Of a DNA stretch of 64,000 nt, positions 1 through 9,911 are shown piece by piece. A model generated the notes under the pieces. The model worked only from the letters and a program-made list of their open reading frames with translations. It made no database searches and was not told where the DNA came from. The position numbers and the translations under genes are program-made. Within the stretch, counting starts at the first letter, position 1. Every line of letters begins with the position of its first letter. The stretch lies in NCBI GenBank assembly GCA_902793335.1, contig CADBCZ010000005.1:62001-126000 (forward strand). The letters are read 5' to 3'. The stretch is from an uncultured Lachnospiraceae bacterium. Its GTDB lineage: Bacteria; Bacillota; Clostridia; Lachnospirales; Lachnospiraceae.

Positions 1-599
1 AGCCTTTCACTTTCCATGACAATCTCTTCTAATGTCTTTGGTTCATAATTCATGTATGGCAACATGCAACCTACATTGTATGCACGAAGTACCTTGTCCC
101 CCCTTCTTCTATCAAAGAATTCCTCCGTATTCATTTCACGTAAACATTTCTTAAAATAATATTCTTCAACAGAATTATGAACATGTCCGTACAAAAGAAT
201 CGAACCATAATGCTGTTCCTTCCACATCAAAATCGGATAATGGCAGAGAATTAGTTTCACATTTTCTCCATTAAGTGTATCTCTTATTTCCTTATAGTCA
301 CAAATCTCGTCAAAAAGCTGCTTATATCGCTGATCACGAATATCATCATGATTGCCCCTGACCATAATCTTATGCCCTTTAAGTGTGGAAACAAATGCAA
401 CCAAATCTTCCTGTGTGCCACGCATAGCCATATCTCCAAGAATATATACTGTATCTCCATTTGTTACTTTTATATTCCATTTTTCTTTAATTATTGAATG
501 CATCTCTTCCAGGTTATCAAACGGCCGATCGTCAAAACCTTTTCCTGCTCTTGTCACATTTTTATGGAACAAATGTAAATCACTGATGTAATAATTCAT
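1..599 (-). CDS. metallophosphoesterase, C-terminus cut by window edge
   Basis: Calcineurin-like phosphoesterase with the ordered metal-ligand motifs in the translated minus strand: DLH near residue 6, GDM near residue 56, GNHDD near residue 80, CHYP near residue 106 and GHVHN near residue 122. These predict a two-metal phosphodiesterase or phosphatase; the substrate cannot be read. The reading frame stays open to base 1, so the C-terminus is missing. The start is the ATG at 599 behind GAGAAGG. The gene begins 8 bp after the stop of the upstream hypothetical gene, so the two are probably cotranscribed. Confidence 0.85.
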   Translation of the reverse strand, partial: MNYYISDLHLFHKNVTRAGKGFDDRPFDNLEEMHSIIKEKWNIKVTNGDTVYILGDMAMRGTQEDLVAFVSTLKGHKIMVRGNHDDIRDQRYKQLFDEICDYKEIRDTLNGENVKLILCHYPILMWKEQHYGSILLYGHVHNSVEEYYFKKCLREMNTEEFFDRRRGDKVLRAYNVGCMLPYMNYEPKTLEEIVMESER

Positions 600-607
600 A
601 AACCTTC

Positions 608-1174
608 TCACTCCCACTCCGGCAGAACAGTGTATCTACCACTATGATAATCTTCCAACAGTTTTTCCTTTAAATCATCATACCAAGCTCTCAATGTAGT
701 TTGGAGATAGTCTATTTCGTCTCTGCCATTTTTATCAATCTCAGAAATGTTTCCAGTCGTTACATCCATGTTAAAGATGACCTTCTCTTCATCTCCACCG
801 GAATACTCAATTATTAAACAGTCATCAGTATCCTTAGCAAATACCATAAAGCAATCCAAAAAAACAGATATAAGACGATACTCAGGATTCCACCATAATC
901 CTTTTATGTCTATTGCAGTTTCCTCTATCGGTAGCCACGCCAGTACATCATCAGCCTCTATGGTTCCTCCCCTGCTTTGCCTAAAACTCCCCGGTTGTCC
1001 ATTTTCGGTAGACCAAAACCCCGTATCCCAACATCCAGCACTTAGATGCCCCGTCTTCTCAACGATTAAGCAAACTTCAAAATCATCCGGAAGCCTGTCT
1101 TTCATAAACTTAAATCCTTTCATAGTTACTTCTCCCGGCTTATCTGATATAGCAAATACTTCATTTCTACTCAT
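608..1174 (-). CDS. hypothetical protein, 188 aa
   Basis: Not recognised. It is acidic and soluble with no signal peptide or membrane segment. It is rich in Trp and Gly around residues 45-110 and has a charged C-terminal helix. The start is supported by GGAGAAG 7 bases before the ATG. It lies between the AAA+ ATPase gene and the metallophosphoesterase on the same strand, with only an 8 bp gap to the latter, so it is probably part of the same accessory operon. Confidence 0.6.
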   Translation of the reverse strand: MSRNEVFAISDKPGEVTMKGFKFMKDRLPDDFEVCLIVEKTGHLSAGCWDTGFWSTENGQPGSFRQSRGGTIEADDVLAWLPIEETAIDIKGLWWNPEYRLISVFLDCFMVFAKDTDDCLIIEYSGGDEEKVIFNMDVTTGNISEIDKNGRDEIDYLQTTLRAWYDDLKEKLLEDYHSGRYTVLPEWE

Positions 1175-1285
1175 AATTTAACTTCTCCTTTATTATTTAT
1201 CTCTATTCTGTTTTCACGTAGTTCTGCATTGGTCATAGGTCTGTGATGCGATTGTACAAAAGCCGCTGCCCTCCAAATAAAACTG

Positions 1286-4123
1286 TTAGCACGCAAACCC
1301 AATCCGTCTGATTGTCTTCTTTCTGGCACTCAGATTAGGAATATCGCATTCTTCAATAGTCGTGATCACTTCTTTCGTGATCTCAGATTCCTTATACTGC
1401 AATACCCTCTCTGCAAGATTCATTTCCGCTTCTTCCAGCATCTTGCGTACAAACCGACCATTTCCATAATCGTTTTCTCCACGAACAATATCGTAATTTT
1501 GTCTCAATTTATTCATAGCAGCATCGGTGATTGTCATTTGTTTCTCCGAAACCATAAGTTTTGTAATGTCACACAATTCGTCTGTAGTATAATCCTCAAA
1601 TTCCACTTGAAAAGCGATTCTTGAAAGCATCCCCGGATTTCTATCAAGAAACCGGTGCATAGGTTCCGTATACCCGGCAAAGATTACAATTACATCATCC
1701 CTATGATTCTCCATTTCCTGCACAAGCGTATTGATTGCCTCATCTCCAAAACCATTTTCATAGCTATCACAAAGTGAATACGCTTCGTCTATAAATAAAA
1801 CACCGCCTTGTGCTTCTTTAAACTTTCTTTTGACCAGCGGAGCTGTAGATCCAACATGGTCGCCAACAAGATCAGCACGTCCAACCTCCACAAACGTCCC
1901 AGTGGATAAAACTTTTTCATTTTGCAATATCTCCGCAAACAGCCTTGCCACAGAAGTCTTTGCCGTACCTGGGTTACCTGTAAATACCATATGTAAAGAA
2001 GCCTTTTCTCTTGCAATACCTTTATCGATACATAATTTATTCAACTTATAGTGTGCAATCGCTTTGTGAATGATTTTCTTCACGGAAGCAAGCCCTATCA
2101 TGTTATCAAGTTCTTTCCTTGCAGTTCCAGGTTCCCTCTCATTCTTCAGCCCTTCTTCTAGCAAGCTTATATCTTCTTTTGTGATTTGGAATAATTCCTT
2201 CTTCTTTATAACACTGGCATCTTTTCCATCTGAGAGCAGCCTTACAGCCTGATTCTGAGAAGCCCTGTCAATCAGATTTCTTACATATCTTCCATTACCA
2301 AAGTTATCAGTATTTCTCACCTTTTCAAAAATGTAATGTGCTTCTTTTGTTGCTTCATCTGTAACCTGAAATCCACGTTCTTCTATCATCAATTTGAATA
2401 TATCTGTAAGTTCATCTGCAGTGTAGTCTGGAAAATCAACCCAGTGTGGTATCCTGCTTTTCAAACCCTCGTTAATTTTCATAAAATCACCCATCCGTTC
2501 ATTATATCCTGCCAGAATAACAATCACATCTTCTCGTCTGTTTTCCATCTCCTGGATAAGAACGGTTACTGCTGTATCGGATACCATAGAATAGGCTTCA
2601 TCAATAAACAAAACACCTCCTTTTGCCGCAAGGAATGCTTCTCGTATAGCTGTGACACAGCCTAAACCGTCCAGATCCATTCCTCCACGTTCTACGAAAG
2701 CTCCGCTTTTTAAGATTCCTTTTTCTTTTGCTATACCTGCAAAGAGTTTCGCAACTGTTGTCTTCGCACTTCCCGGGTTTCCTCCAAATATCATGTTCAT
2801 TGAACATGCCTGATAATCCTTGCCCTTACGCTTTATACGTTCCTTTTCTACAAGATCCGATGCAATAATGCTTTCAATCTGTTTTTTGACAATATCCAAA
2901 CCTATCAGCTTGTTAAGTTTGTCATAAGATGATTCTATCGATTCATCCCTATCCAGCATAAACCCTTGCGACAAGTCACAATTATAAGCATGCAGTACAT
3001 TCTTATTCAAACACCATGATTCAAATTGCTCATATGCCATAAGGACATCTGTCTGAGTGAAGTCATTCCCCGGGAAAAGTTTCATGAATTCACCGGCCTG
3101 CCCAGCATATTCTGCATATTCCGAATCCTTTATCAGAGCTTTCATATACTTTATGGCGGCTCTTCTGTCACCTCTTCCTTCACGAAGCATAACAGGAACT
3201 ACATACTTTTTAATCTGCGGTAAAATCTGATATGAAAAGCCGGGATTATCCATATTATACGTAAAAATAAAAAGACATTTATTTCTATACTCTTTCAAGA
3301 GATTCTCTATATACTTGCTGGTCAAAGTATAATCTACAGGATCACAACCAAACTTTTCTGTAAGATCAAGGACTACCACTCCTCCATAATTTCCCTCAAT
3401 AATCTCGTTAAGATGATTTTGTACAAGATACACATCAGGTTCTATCTCGCTGATTACTTCCATACGCCGGCTGCTTATACGCTTCGCCTTTATTAAGCTC
3501 TGCATAAGTATTTCTGTCATATCTTTTACAGCCTCAACGCTACGACTGGATATTACATAGTGAACCATATTACCTTTGAAATCAGATGCATTTTCATGTT
3601 CTTCAATATTTTTAAGTTCATTAATAAATCCTTGATCATACATAGCATTCTTGCAACTACTTTTTTCTGGAACAATTCTCTCCTTGAAATCGAAGTGAAA
3701 AGATTTAGTTTCATTATTGTAGTAGTTGTAAATCCACAAGTTTGACGCTTCGATGAATCTGTTAGTTAAATTCATGTAATCTCTTCTTCTTGCTTCCAAA
3801 AGAAAGTCAAGTGCCTGATACATGGTAATTTCATAAGGATCATTTTTTATTCTATTAACTAAAAATTCTTCTTTCAGCACCCCTGTAATACGAGCAAATG
3901 CATCAACGAACGCCCACTTCTTTTCATCATAGGAGAAAACTGCAAAAGTTGTATTTCCCTCTTCCCTATAAGCAAAGAAAAATACATCATTATCCAACCT
4001 TTTATACATATAGTTGTTCACTGCAGCAATCGTGTTTTCATAAGCGTATTCGCGCAGGTTAATTGTCGTCTTCTCTTTTATCTGATCCGCGCTTGCATTC
4101 AATGCGAAATTATAATATCTCAT
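1286..4123 (-). CDS. large multi-AAA+ ATPase, CbbX/SpoVK-like
   Basis: 945 residues. Two complete CbbX/SpoVK-type AAA+ modules fill the C-terminal half. Module 1 has Walker A GNPGSAKTT (about residue 446) and Walker B FIDEAYSM (about 503); module 2 has GNPGTAKTS (about 712) and FIDEAYSL (about 774). Each is followed by a VIVI-AGY sensor-1 strand and an NGRxVR arginine motif. The first 400 residues look like a third, degenerate AAA-like fold: GGVVVLDL resembles Walker B and CLFIFTYN resembles sensor 1, but no P-loop is visible. Proteins of this class remodel or disassemble protein complexes; the target here is unknown. The ATG overlaps the stop of the 398-aa gene by 4 bp, so the two are translationally coupled and may work together. 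Confidence 0.85.
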   Translation of the reverse strand: MRYYNFALNASADQIKEKTTINLREYAYENTIAAVNNYMYKRLDNDVFFFAYREEGNTTFAVFSYDEKKWAFVDAFARITGVLKEEFLVNRIKNDPYEITMYQALDFLLEARRRDYMNLTNRFIEASNLWIYNYYNNETKSFHFDFKERIVPEKSSCKNAMYDQGFINELKNIEEHENASDFKGNMVHYVISSRSVEAVKDMTEILMQSLIKAKRISSRRMEVISEIEPDVYLVQNHLNEIIEGNYGGVVVLDLTEKFGCDPVDYTLTSKYIENLLKEYRNKCLFIFTYNMDNPGFSYQILPQIKKYVVPVMLREGRGDRRAAIKYMKALIKDSEYAEYAGQAGEFMKLFPGNDFTQTDVLMAYEQFESWCLNKNVLHAYNCDLSQGFMLDRDESIESSYDKLNKLIGLDIVKKQIESIIASDLVEKERIKRKGKDYQACSMNMIFGGNPGSAKTTVAKLFAGIAKEKGILKSGAFVERGGMDLDGLGCVTAIREAFLAAKGGVLFIDEAYSMVSDTAVTVLIQEMENRREDVIVILAGYNERMGDFMKINEGLKSRIPHWVDFPDYTADELTDIFKLMIEERGFQVTDEATKEAHYIFEKVRNTDNFGNGRYVRNLIDRASQNQAVRLLSDGKDASVIKKKELFQITKEDISLLEEGLKNEREPGTARKELDNMIGLASVKKIIHKAIAHYKLNKLCIDKGIAREKASLHMVFTGNPGTAKTSVARLFAEILQNEKVLSTGTFVEVGRADLVGDHVGSTAPLVKRKFKEAQGGVLFIDEAYSLCDSYENGFGDEAINTLVQEMENHRDDVIVIFAGYTEPMHRFLDRNPGMLSRIAFQVEFEDYTTDELCDITKLMVSEKQMTITDAAMNKLRQNYDIVRGENDYGNGRFVRKMLEEAEMNLAERVLQYKESEITKEVITTIEECDIPNLSARKKTIRRIGFAC

Positions 4124-5316
4124 AGATTATCTCCTAACATTGTCTTTATTGTCTGAAGTCTCGAAGCAGAAAACAATACTGGATCAAATATGTCATATAT
4201 AAACCCCACCTCGTCTCTATTGATTCCAAGCACCTCAGCTACTTCATCTGCGGCATTCCCAGGATAATCATATTTTTTGATTACCTCAATAACATCCGCA
4301 TATCTTGTGATGAAAGTCATATACAATTCGGCCTCACGAACTTCTCTTTTATGAATCTCTTCTGCATCACTACGGATAGTTCCATAAGGAATGACATTCT
4401 CACTATCAATTCCTCCCCAGACCTTAAGCCAATACATAGCTCCTTTTTTAGCTTCTTCCAGTGTTCTATATGATTTAATAAATTTATCTCTCGTGTTAAC
4501 ACAGTAGCAGGAAAGATTCCCCGGAAATGAATTTTTCAACTCTTTCATTGGACTTTTATCTTGCTCCACAGGAATTTCCAACGGACCTCGCACATCCTCA
4601 AAACCATGGTAAAAAAGGTTGTATGCTTCTACTTTTGCATCTGCTGTATGTTCGCCTTCACGATACTGCTCTCTCTGGAAAGCGATGGTCATCATTGAAC
4701 CGTCAATTCTACACTCATCAATTTTCTTAAACAGCAAAAGATAATATCCCTGAAGAAGCCACTTATCTGTATTTTCATCCTTTGGAATGCAGTTATTGTA
4801 GTATAGCTTATGCCACTCGAATGAATCCGGCTTTAATAAAACCCTTTCAAAATGTTCCTCTGACCGTTTTCTATCTTCTTCATCTCGCTCACGGATTTCC
4901 CTTGTTTTGCCATAGATAATATGTTCTATATCATTGGGATTCATTCCAAGAACCTGCCATACCATGGTCTCCCAGACATACAACAATTCCTTTTTCTTGC
5001 TATAATTTTCAATTACGTAGTTAATCTGACTTTGAAGTTCTTTCCTGCAGTATATTCTCTCTGATGCATATTTTTTGCTAATCCGAAACCATTTACCGCA
5101 ATCCTCTGAATTGAACGCCTCTTCCATAAAAGGAAATGCGTTTTCAGGATGAAGCCAATCGTCTTCAAAACCTTCCTGTCCTATGAAGTATTCCTTACCA
5201 TCTCTTGAAAGCATAATGATTGCACCGGGTCCACCAAGTCCCGATCCGATGCTATAGGAAAAAGCAACCACCTTATCAAATAATTCTTTGTTAAGATCTT
5301 GATACCTAAAATTCAA
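4120..5316 (-). CDS. hypothetical protein coupled to the AAA+ ATPase, 398 aa
   Basis: Not recognised. Soluble and acidic, with many aromatic residues. The N-terminus has a glycine-rich segment (YSIGSGLGGPGAIIM) followed by a strand-rich region; residues 140-165 are a charged, likely helical stretch; the last 100 residues are helical and include a possible small HTH-like segment (AADEVAEVLGINRDEVGF). The start codon is TTG at 5316, supported by AGGAGG 9 bases upstream. Its stop overlaps the ATPase start by 4 bp, which suggests a stoichiometric partner, adaptor or substrate of that ATPase (inference). Confidence 0.6.
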   Translation of the reverse strand: MNFRYQDLNKELFDKVVAFSYSIGSGLGGPGAIIMLSRDGKEYFIGQEGFEDDWLHPENAFPFMEEAFNSEDCGKWFRISKKYASERIYCRKELQSQINYVIENYSKKKELLYVWETMVWQVLGMNPNDIEHIIYGKTREIRERDEEDRKRSEEHFERVLLKPDSFEWHKLYYNNCIPKDENTDKWLLQGYYLLLFKKIDECRIDGSMMTIAFQREQYREGEHTADAKVEAYNLFYHGFEDVRGPLEIPVEQDKSPMKELKNSFPGNLSCYCVNTRDKFIKSYRTLEEAKKGAMYWLKVWGGIDSENVIPYGTIRSDAEEIHKREVREAELYMTFITRYADVIEVIKKYDYPGNAADEVAEVLGINRDEVGFIYDIFDPVLFSASRLQTIKTMLGDNL

Positions 5317-5337
5317 TTCACAACACCTCCTGGTAAG

Positions 5338-5877
5338 CTACCAAAGATTATATTCTTGATTGTCAACATAGCCATTTTCCCTTAACTCCGTAAGGTATTT
5401 TATTGCATATTCTGAGTCCCATTCCCCGTCTTTCATTTTCATAAGCGGTGATAAACAATCTCTAAAATGAGCAAAGGGCTTATCAAATAGCTGGTTCTCC
5501 AACTCCTTCTCATATTCCAGCAGGAATTCTGGGATGTAACATTCATAGCAAAAATCGTTATCATCATTTACCCAAAATCTTCCCATCGCTGATGCCAAAT
5601 ATAAATTTGCCACATTTGCAAACTCAATATATTTAGACTTTGTTGTGGTTGTAATTACAACTGGATGCAAGAACATCATCGAATGAATTCGCCCTTCTGT
5701 AGCACAGTCAATTGTGATTTGTAATTCCCAACTGAATATTTCATTCTCTATCAATGTAAATAGATGAAAGTCCTCCTTCATAAAATATCCGTCTTTTTTA
5801 TCTTTTATTGTCATTTGAAATAATCTGGCATTTTTCATAAGGATCTTTCTTAATTTTTGCTTTTGCAAGCTCTTCAT
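5338..5877 (-). CDS. hypothetical protein, 179 aa, possibly YbjN-like
   Basis: Soluble protein with no signal or membrane segment. An alternating strand pattern in residues 25-110, then a segment reading NVANLYLASAMGRFWVNDDND, recalls the YbjN/type III chaperone-like fold, where a helix is followed by a strand with acidic residues. That assignment is tentative. GGAGG lies upstream of the ATG. It lies 21 bp upstream of the 398-aa gene and 30 bp downstream of the XRE gene on the same strand, so it is probably the second gene of an operon headed by the regulator. Confidence 0.5.
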   Translation of the reverse strand: MKSLQKQKLRKILMKNARLFQMTIKDKKDGYFMKEDFHLFTLIENEIFSWELQITIDCATEGRIHSMMFLHPVVITTTTKSKYIEFANVANLYLASAMGRFWVNDDNDFCYECYIPEFLLEYEKELENQLFDKPFAHFRDCLSPLMKMKDGEWDSEYAIKYLTELRENGYVDNQEYNLW

Positions 5878-5907
5878 TCCCTAATCCGCCTCCTTTTTTA
5901 TGCTACA

Positions 5908-6282
5908 TCATTTTTCAACTTCTGACACCTTATAGATAATTTCATTCTGTCTTTCTTCAAAGAAATATTTTTTATTGTCTATTTCATACAAACCATTTTG
6001 GGACTTACCTGATTTTAAAAACATCTCCGTGGTAAGCAACTTTGATTTAAGTTGAAGTTCTTCTAATTGTTTAACATCCTTATCAGTTAATAAAAAGTCC
6101 AATGTTACAGAAAAATAACTTGCAAATCTTATCAATGTATCAACAGAGGGATAACTTATAGCATTTTCAATATTCGATATAGCACTAGGCGTTAAGCCTA
6201 TTTCTTTTCCCAGGTCCCCTTGGGATAACCCTCGAGAAACACGCAATTTTGCTATATTTCTTCCTATGTGTTTTATGTCCAT
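5908..6282 (-). CDS. XRE-family HTH transcriptional regulator, 124 aa
   Basis: Residues 6-62 form a typical Cro/CI helix-turn-helix (LRVSRGLSQGDLGKEIGLTPSAISNIENA, turn around GLTP) that would bind operator DNA as a dimer. The C-terminal 60 residues are charged and lack a recognised domain. The start follows GGAGGAAC. As first gene of the minus-strand cluster it probably controls the cluster containing the AAA+ ATPase (inference from position). Confidence 0.85.
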   Translation of the reverse strand: MDIKHIGRNIAKLRVSRGLSQGDLGKEIGLTPSAISNIENAISYPSVDTLIRFASYFSVTLDFLLTDKDVKQLEELQLKSKLLTTEMFLKSGKSQNGLYEIDNKKYFFEERQNEIIYKVSEVEK

Positions 6283-6406
6283 GGCTAGTTCCTCCTTCTA
6301 TTATACCTGATGTTTTCTTAAGTCATTGTATGCAAATAACGAAACATTAACACTAGCAGTGTAGTTCTTTCTTCTCCGCTACAATCATTTTATATGCAAT
6401 ATTTCT

Positions 6407-7300
6407 TTACAACTTTTCCTTTAAAACCTCAATAATCTTAGTCGTTCTATATTCTATAACCTCTTTTGATTTATCCAGAAAGTCTTCTAAAAGTTCAAGA
6501 TACTCATCTGCTTCATAATAGGCAATCTCTGGATCCGTACCATTAGGATCCGTTACTTTTAATCTATCTTTTAATGGAGTTTTGAAAAGCAATATAGGTT
6601 TACCATCTTTAAAATATGGATTTAAAAAGAACCTCTCTTCCCAATCTTCAATTTTTAGAAACGCAGGATTGTATTCCGGGTTCATTTGAAGTTGCATCTC
6701 GAATTTAGTTAAGTGAATATCTCCTCTTTTAACTTTTTCTTGATATTTAGCAACAGCTATTATAAACCAATCAAAATAGTCTCTCATCCCTTCGCAAGTC
6801 GCATTATCGTAATAGCATGCTCTTGCTCCATTTATCCCATTTCGTAAGGTTCCTCTGTTTGGTATTATCAGAAAATTTCCAACACAATGGTATAACTTAT
6901 GAAATTCATTTATTTTTTTCCACAAGCGCGGATTTTTATCTGCCGCGAAGTACTTTGCACGGAAAGCAAAACATCTACCTTTTTTCTTGTCTTCCTTCCC
7001 GAATAGGGATCCAAAGGAATTTAAAGTATCTCCTCGAAAGGCATATTCGTTATTCCAATTCCATGAACCCATTTTCTCAAAACTCAGGTCATATAAATCT
7101 CCCCACAAAATGATATAAATTGCTTGCGTAATAAGATACATATCTGGGTCAATAATATCACCAACATATGTTGTTAAGTTGGTAAAATCGAAATCTCTTA
7201 AATTCTCAATATCTCCATCTAATACGTCTTCAACAAAACCTCTCAGAATCCTAAAGCTTTCCTTATAATCATTAGTTTTTTCGTAATCTTTTCTATTCAT
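6407..7300 (-). CDS. hypothetical protein, 297 aa, DUF6994-like
   Basis: Soluble aromatic-rich protein. A central segment FHKLYHCVGNFLIIPNRGTLRNGINGAR resembles a family of uncharacterised Firmicute proteins that I recall as DUF6994; the name needs checking. No catalytic motif is evident. A longer reading frame from 7330 exists, but AAAAGGAGAAAAGAT lies directly before the ATG at 7300, so the shorter form is chosen. It is divergent from the gene at 7479, leaving a shared AT-rich promoter region of about 180 bp. Confidence 0.6.
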   Translation of the reverse strand: MNRKDYEKTNDYKESFRILRGFVEDVLDGDIENLRDFDFTNLTTYVGDIIDPDMYLITQAIYIILWGDLYDLSFEKMGSWNWNNEYAFRGDTLNSFGSLFGKEDKKKGRCFAFRAKYFAADKNPRLWKKINEFHKLYHCVGNFLIIPNRGTLRNGINGARACYYDNATCEGMRDYFDWFIIAVAKYQEKVKRGDIHLTKFEMQLQMNPEYNPAFLKIEDWEERFFLNPYFKDGKPILLFKTPLKDRLKVTDPNGTDPEIAYYEADEYLELLEDFLDKSKEVIEYRTTKIIEVLKEKL

Positions 7301-7478
7301 ATCTTTTCTCCTTTTAGTATTCGCAATCAATGTGTACGAATTTATACAGTAGTTATATCATTAAAAGTTAATATTGTCAAGTAAGATTTATTAAAGATTA
7401 TTAGCGAATTTTTACTTTCCAAAAAAGAATATTTATGATATACTACTCTTATAATTAAGGAGAAGGAGCATAAAATAT

Positions 7479-7961
7479 ATGTATTATTACAGATTTCAAC
7501 TAACTCCATCACAACCAAACTCTGAGATCGATTATACTAATTATCAATCTGAAATTTTGTCTGCCGTTAATTCAGTTAATAACGGAATTGCCTTTAAACG
7601 TGATGGGAAATTTATAGAAATGTCAAATAATGATATAAATTCTAAAGAGCTTAAATTAGTACTTAAGTGTAAAACTCCCCTTGTTCATGCCGCGAGAAGC
7701 TTAAGTGCATTGACAAGATACTTGACCACCAATTATTCTGACATTTTTTCAAAATATGTTTTTAATAAAACTCTTTTTCATATGAGCCTAATTTCTCAAG
7801 ACAGTTCATACGATGACTTAGTGATATCCGATACCGATTTAATAAAAGGCATTGTAGATTTATTGTTTACCTATACAACTACAACCAAAACTGAAGCTGA
7901 TATGCGTGAACAAACTATAAGTAGCATAAAAGAACTAATAAAACCATATATACACAAATAA
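7479..7961 (+). CDS. hypothetical protein, 160 aa
   Basis: Not recognised. Soluble, Thr/Ser/Asn-rich, with a short strand-rich N-terminus and a helical C-terminus. It is the only plus-strand gene in the first 16 kb. GGAGAAGGAG precedes the ATG. It is followed by a GC-rich hairpin shared with the convergent relaxase gene. Base composition looks more AT-rich than its neighbours, consistent with recent acquisition. Confidence 0.55.
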   Translation: MYYYRFQLTPSQPNSEIDYTNYQSEILSAVNSVNNGIAFKRDGKFIEMSNNDINSKELKLVLKCKTPLVHAARSLSALTRYLTTNYSDIFSKYVFNKTLFHMSLISQDSSYDDLVISDTDLIKGIVDLLFTYTTTTKTEADMREQTISSIKELIKPYIHK

Positions 7962-7966
7962 AAGCT

Positions 7967-8000
7967 AGCGGGGTTAAAAAAATAGTTTCGCCCCGCTGAT
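7967..8000. terminator. bidirectional hairpin between hypothetical gene and relaxase
   Basis: Arms AGCGGGG (7967-7973) and CCCCGCT (7991-7997) with a 17-base loop. The minus-strand side is followed by AGCTTTTATTT, so it fits best as the terminator of the relaxase operon; the plus side lacks a clean T run. Confidence 0.5.
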
Positions 8001-8045
8001 TTACAAACCCAAAAACTTTACTTGACAAACTCTACAGTCCCTTAA

Positions 8046-9911
8046 TTACCTTGTTTTCTTTTGTTTTTCCATAGTTCTAACTTCTTCTACACCAAAATAT
8101 TTTTTTCGATATTCATATTCCTCCAAGAAATCATCATATAATGCCATCTTATATCGGATACTCCTCACCTTTTCCTCTGTATATCCCATACGCTTACAAT
8201 ACGCATTAAATTCTGTCATAATATCATCTGTAGGTTCTGAAAGAAGTTCTGCTCGCTCCTTAATTGAAAGCTTTTTAAAATCAACTGGTTCAGACTCAAT
8301 ATCCTTCTCAGTTGTTTTCCCATCAATTGTTTCTTCTGGAATTGCAGAAACATCTTCTAAAGTCGATTCCACTTTAGGCACAATATCTGCTTCAAACACT
8401 GGTTGTTCCGTTATTTCAGTGTCAACCGTATTCTCATTAACAAATTGATTAGAATCATCAACAATCTGCTCCGGATCTTTTTTCTTCACTTCCAATTCCT
8501 TAAGCTCAGCAAACTCTTCATAAGTCAGAATTGCTTCCTTAGCCTCTTGAAGAGTCACACTACCGACATCCTTAAATCGAATCGCCTCCAAATAGTCCAT
8601 ATACTCCCATTTCCATCTATGCGTCACACTTGTGATGCCAGACAAGGTCTCCTCCCATATCAATCCGGCTTTTTCAGCCTTTACACGATACAAGTTAACT
8701 GCCTGTCTCGCCTCGAACTCTTCTCTTGTCATAATCGGTGCAGTAAGTTCTTCCTCTGAAAACGCAGCATAATCACTGATAAACTGTGTATTCAGATAAG
8801 CTGTATATTCCCTATTCCAATCAGGGCGATTAAGTTCTTCACTATAATACTGATGCTGAATATTATTATGCTCAAATGCGAGTTTTCTTTTCCTTGATAA
8901 AATCTCTTTTTGCTTTCGTTCCTCTTCGATCTGCTTTGCCTTTCTGACTTCTTCCTCTTTTGCAGTGACTTCTGCCTTTGCTCTTTCTTTTTCTTCAGCA
9001 ATTCTTCGTGCTTCCTGTTCTGCTTTTCTTTCTGCTACGACATGCTCTATACGTTCTACAAGCTCAGCTTTTCCATATCCCTCACCAAGCTTATTCCCTC
9101 GAATTCCCTTTTTCATATTGGGAGTTGCAAAGGTTACTGTCTTATCCGTAACACGAATATTCCAATCATATATCCCTTGCAAAAATTCCAGCAACTGCTC
9201 AAAAGAATCTACAGAAAGTAACAGTTTATCTATGGTATTACGAATCAGCTCCTTATTTGATGTGATACCTACACCTTCCGTAACATTCTTATCCATAAGT
9301 CGCTTTTCTACCCAATAATTATCCGTATGCTTCTTTGTAAGCAAATCCACCTGACCATATCCTAAAAGGAGACACTGTCTCATTACCCATTTCTTTGCGT
9401 GATACATCATCTTTCCGGTACTTTTGTGTTTACAGCCCTGCTTCCATTCACAGGGCTTGTCATGCCACTTTTCTTTCTTACATTCATATTTTCTAACAGA
9501 ATTTATCACAATGTGAACATGCATATTCTGACTTCCATTATGACCATCCGGGTGCACAGCTAGCACTGCCTGATGCCCTGGAACAAATACCTCTAGCCAT
9601 TGTTTTCCAAATTTCATTGCCTGCTCCATTGTAATATTATCTGTCGGATCAAAACTGATGATATAGTGATGTGCCTTTACATCCTTTATCGAATTATTCT
9701 TGCCATACAGTCTATTTGTTTCAATGCACTCTGCTCCAAAAGTATCAGCATTACAATTAACTCCTTCAATCAAGTACGAATCTCTCTCCTGTACTCTTCC
9801 CTTTTCATCCAGAATCGGTTTATTCGTGTACTCATCAAACTTGCAGGTCAGATATTCCACCGCATCCGAATAAAATCTATTCTTCACGGATATATGCTTA
9901 ATAATCGCCAT
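8046..9911 (-). CDS. relaxase/mobilization nuclease (MobA/VirD2 type)
   Basis: 621 residues. The N-terminal 200 residues are a relaxase domain: an early tyrosine in the segment RFYSDAVEYLT is a candidate nicking residue, KAHHYIISF provides a conserved strand and MHVHIVINSV is the HxH metal-binding motif III. The middle (about 290-350) is a long Glu/Lys/Arg-rich coiled coil and the C-terminus is acidic. The enzyme should nick oriT and lead strand transfer when a conjugative helper is present. It overlaps the stop of the MobC-like gene by one base (TAATG), so the two are coupled. Confidence 0.9.
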   Translation of the reverse strand: MAIIKHISVKNRFYSDAVEYLTCKFDEYTNKPILDEKGRVQERDSYLIEGVNCNADTFGAECIETNRLYGKNNSIKDVKAHHYIISFDPTDNITMEQAMKFGKQWLEVFVPGHQAVLAVHPDGHNGSQNMHVHIVINSVRKYECKKEKWHDKPCEWKQGCKHKSTGKMMYHAKKWVMRQCLLLGYGQVDLLTKKHTDNYWVEKRLMDKNVTEGVGITSNKELIRNTIDKLLLSVDSFEQLLEFLQGIYDWNIRVTDKTVTFATPNMKKGIRGNKLGEGYGKAELVERIEHVVAERKAEQEARRIAEEKERAKAEVTAKEEEVRKAKQIEEERKQKEILSRKRKLAFEHNNIQHQYYSEELNRPDWNREYTAYLNTQFISDYAAFSEEELTAPIMTREEFEARQAVNLYRVKAEKAGLIWEETLSGITSVTHRWKWEYMDYLEAIRFKDVGSVTLQEAKEAILTYEEFAELKELEVKKKDPEQIVDDSNQFVNENTVDTEITEQPVFEADIVPKVESTLEDVSAIPEETIDGKTTEKDIESEPVDFKKLSIKERAELLSEPTDDIMTEFNAYCKRMGYTEEKVRSIRYKMALYDDFLEEYEYRKKYFGVEEVRTMEKQKKTR

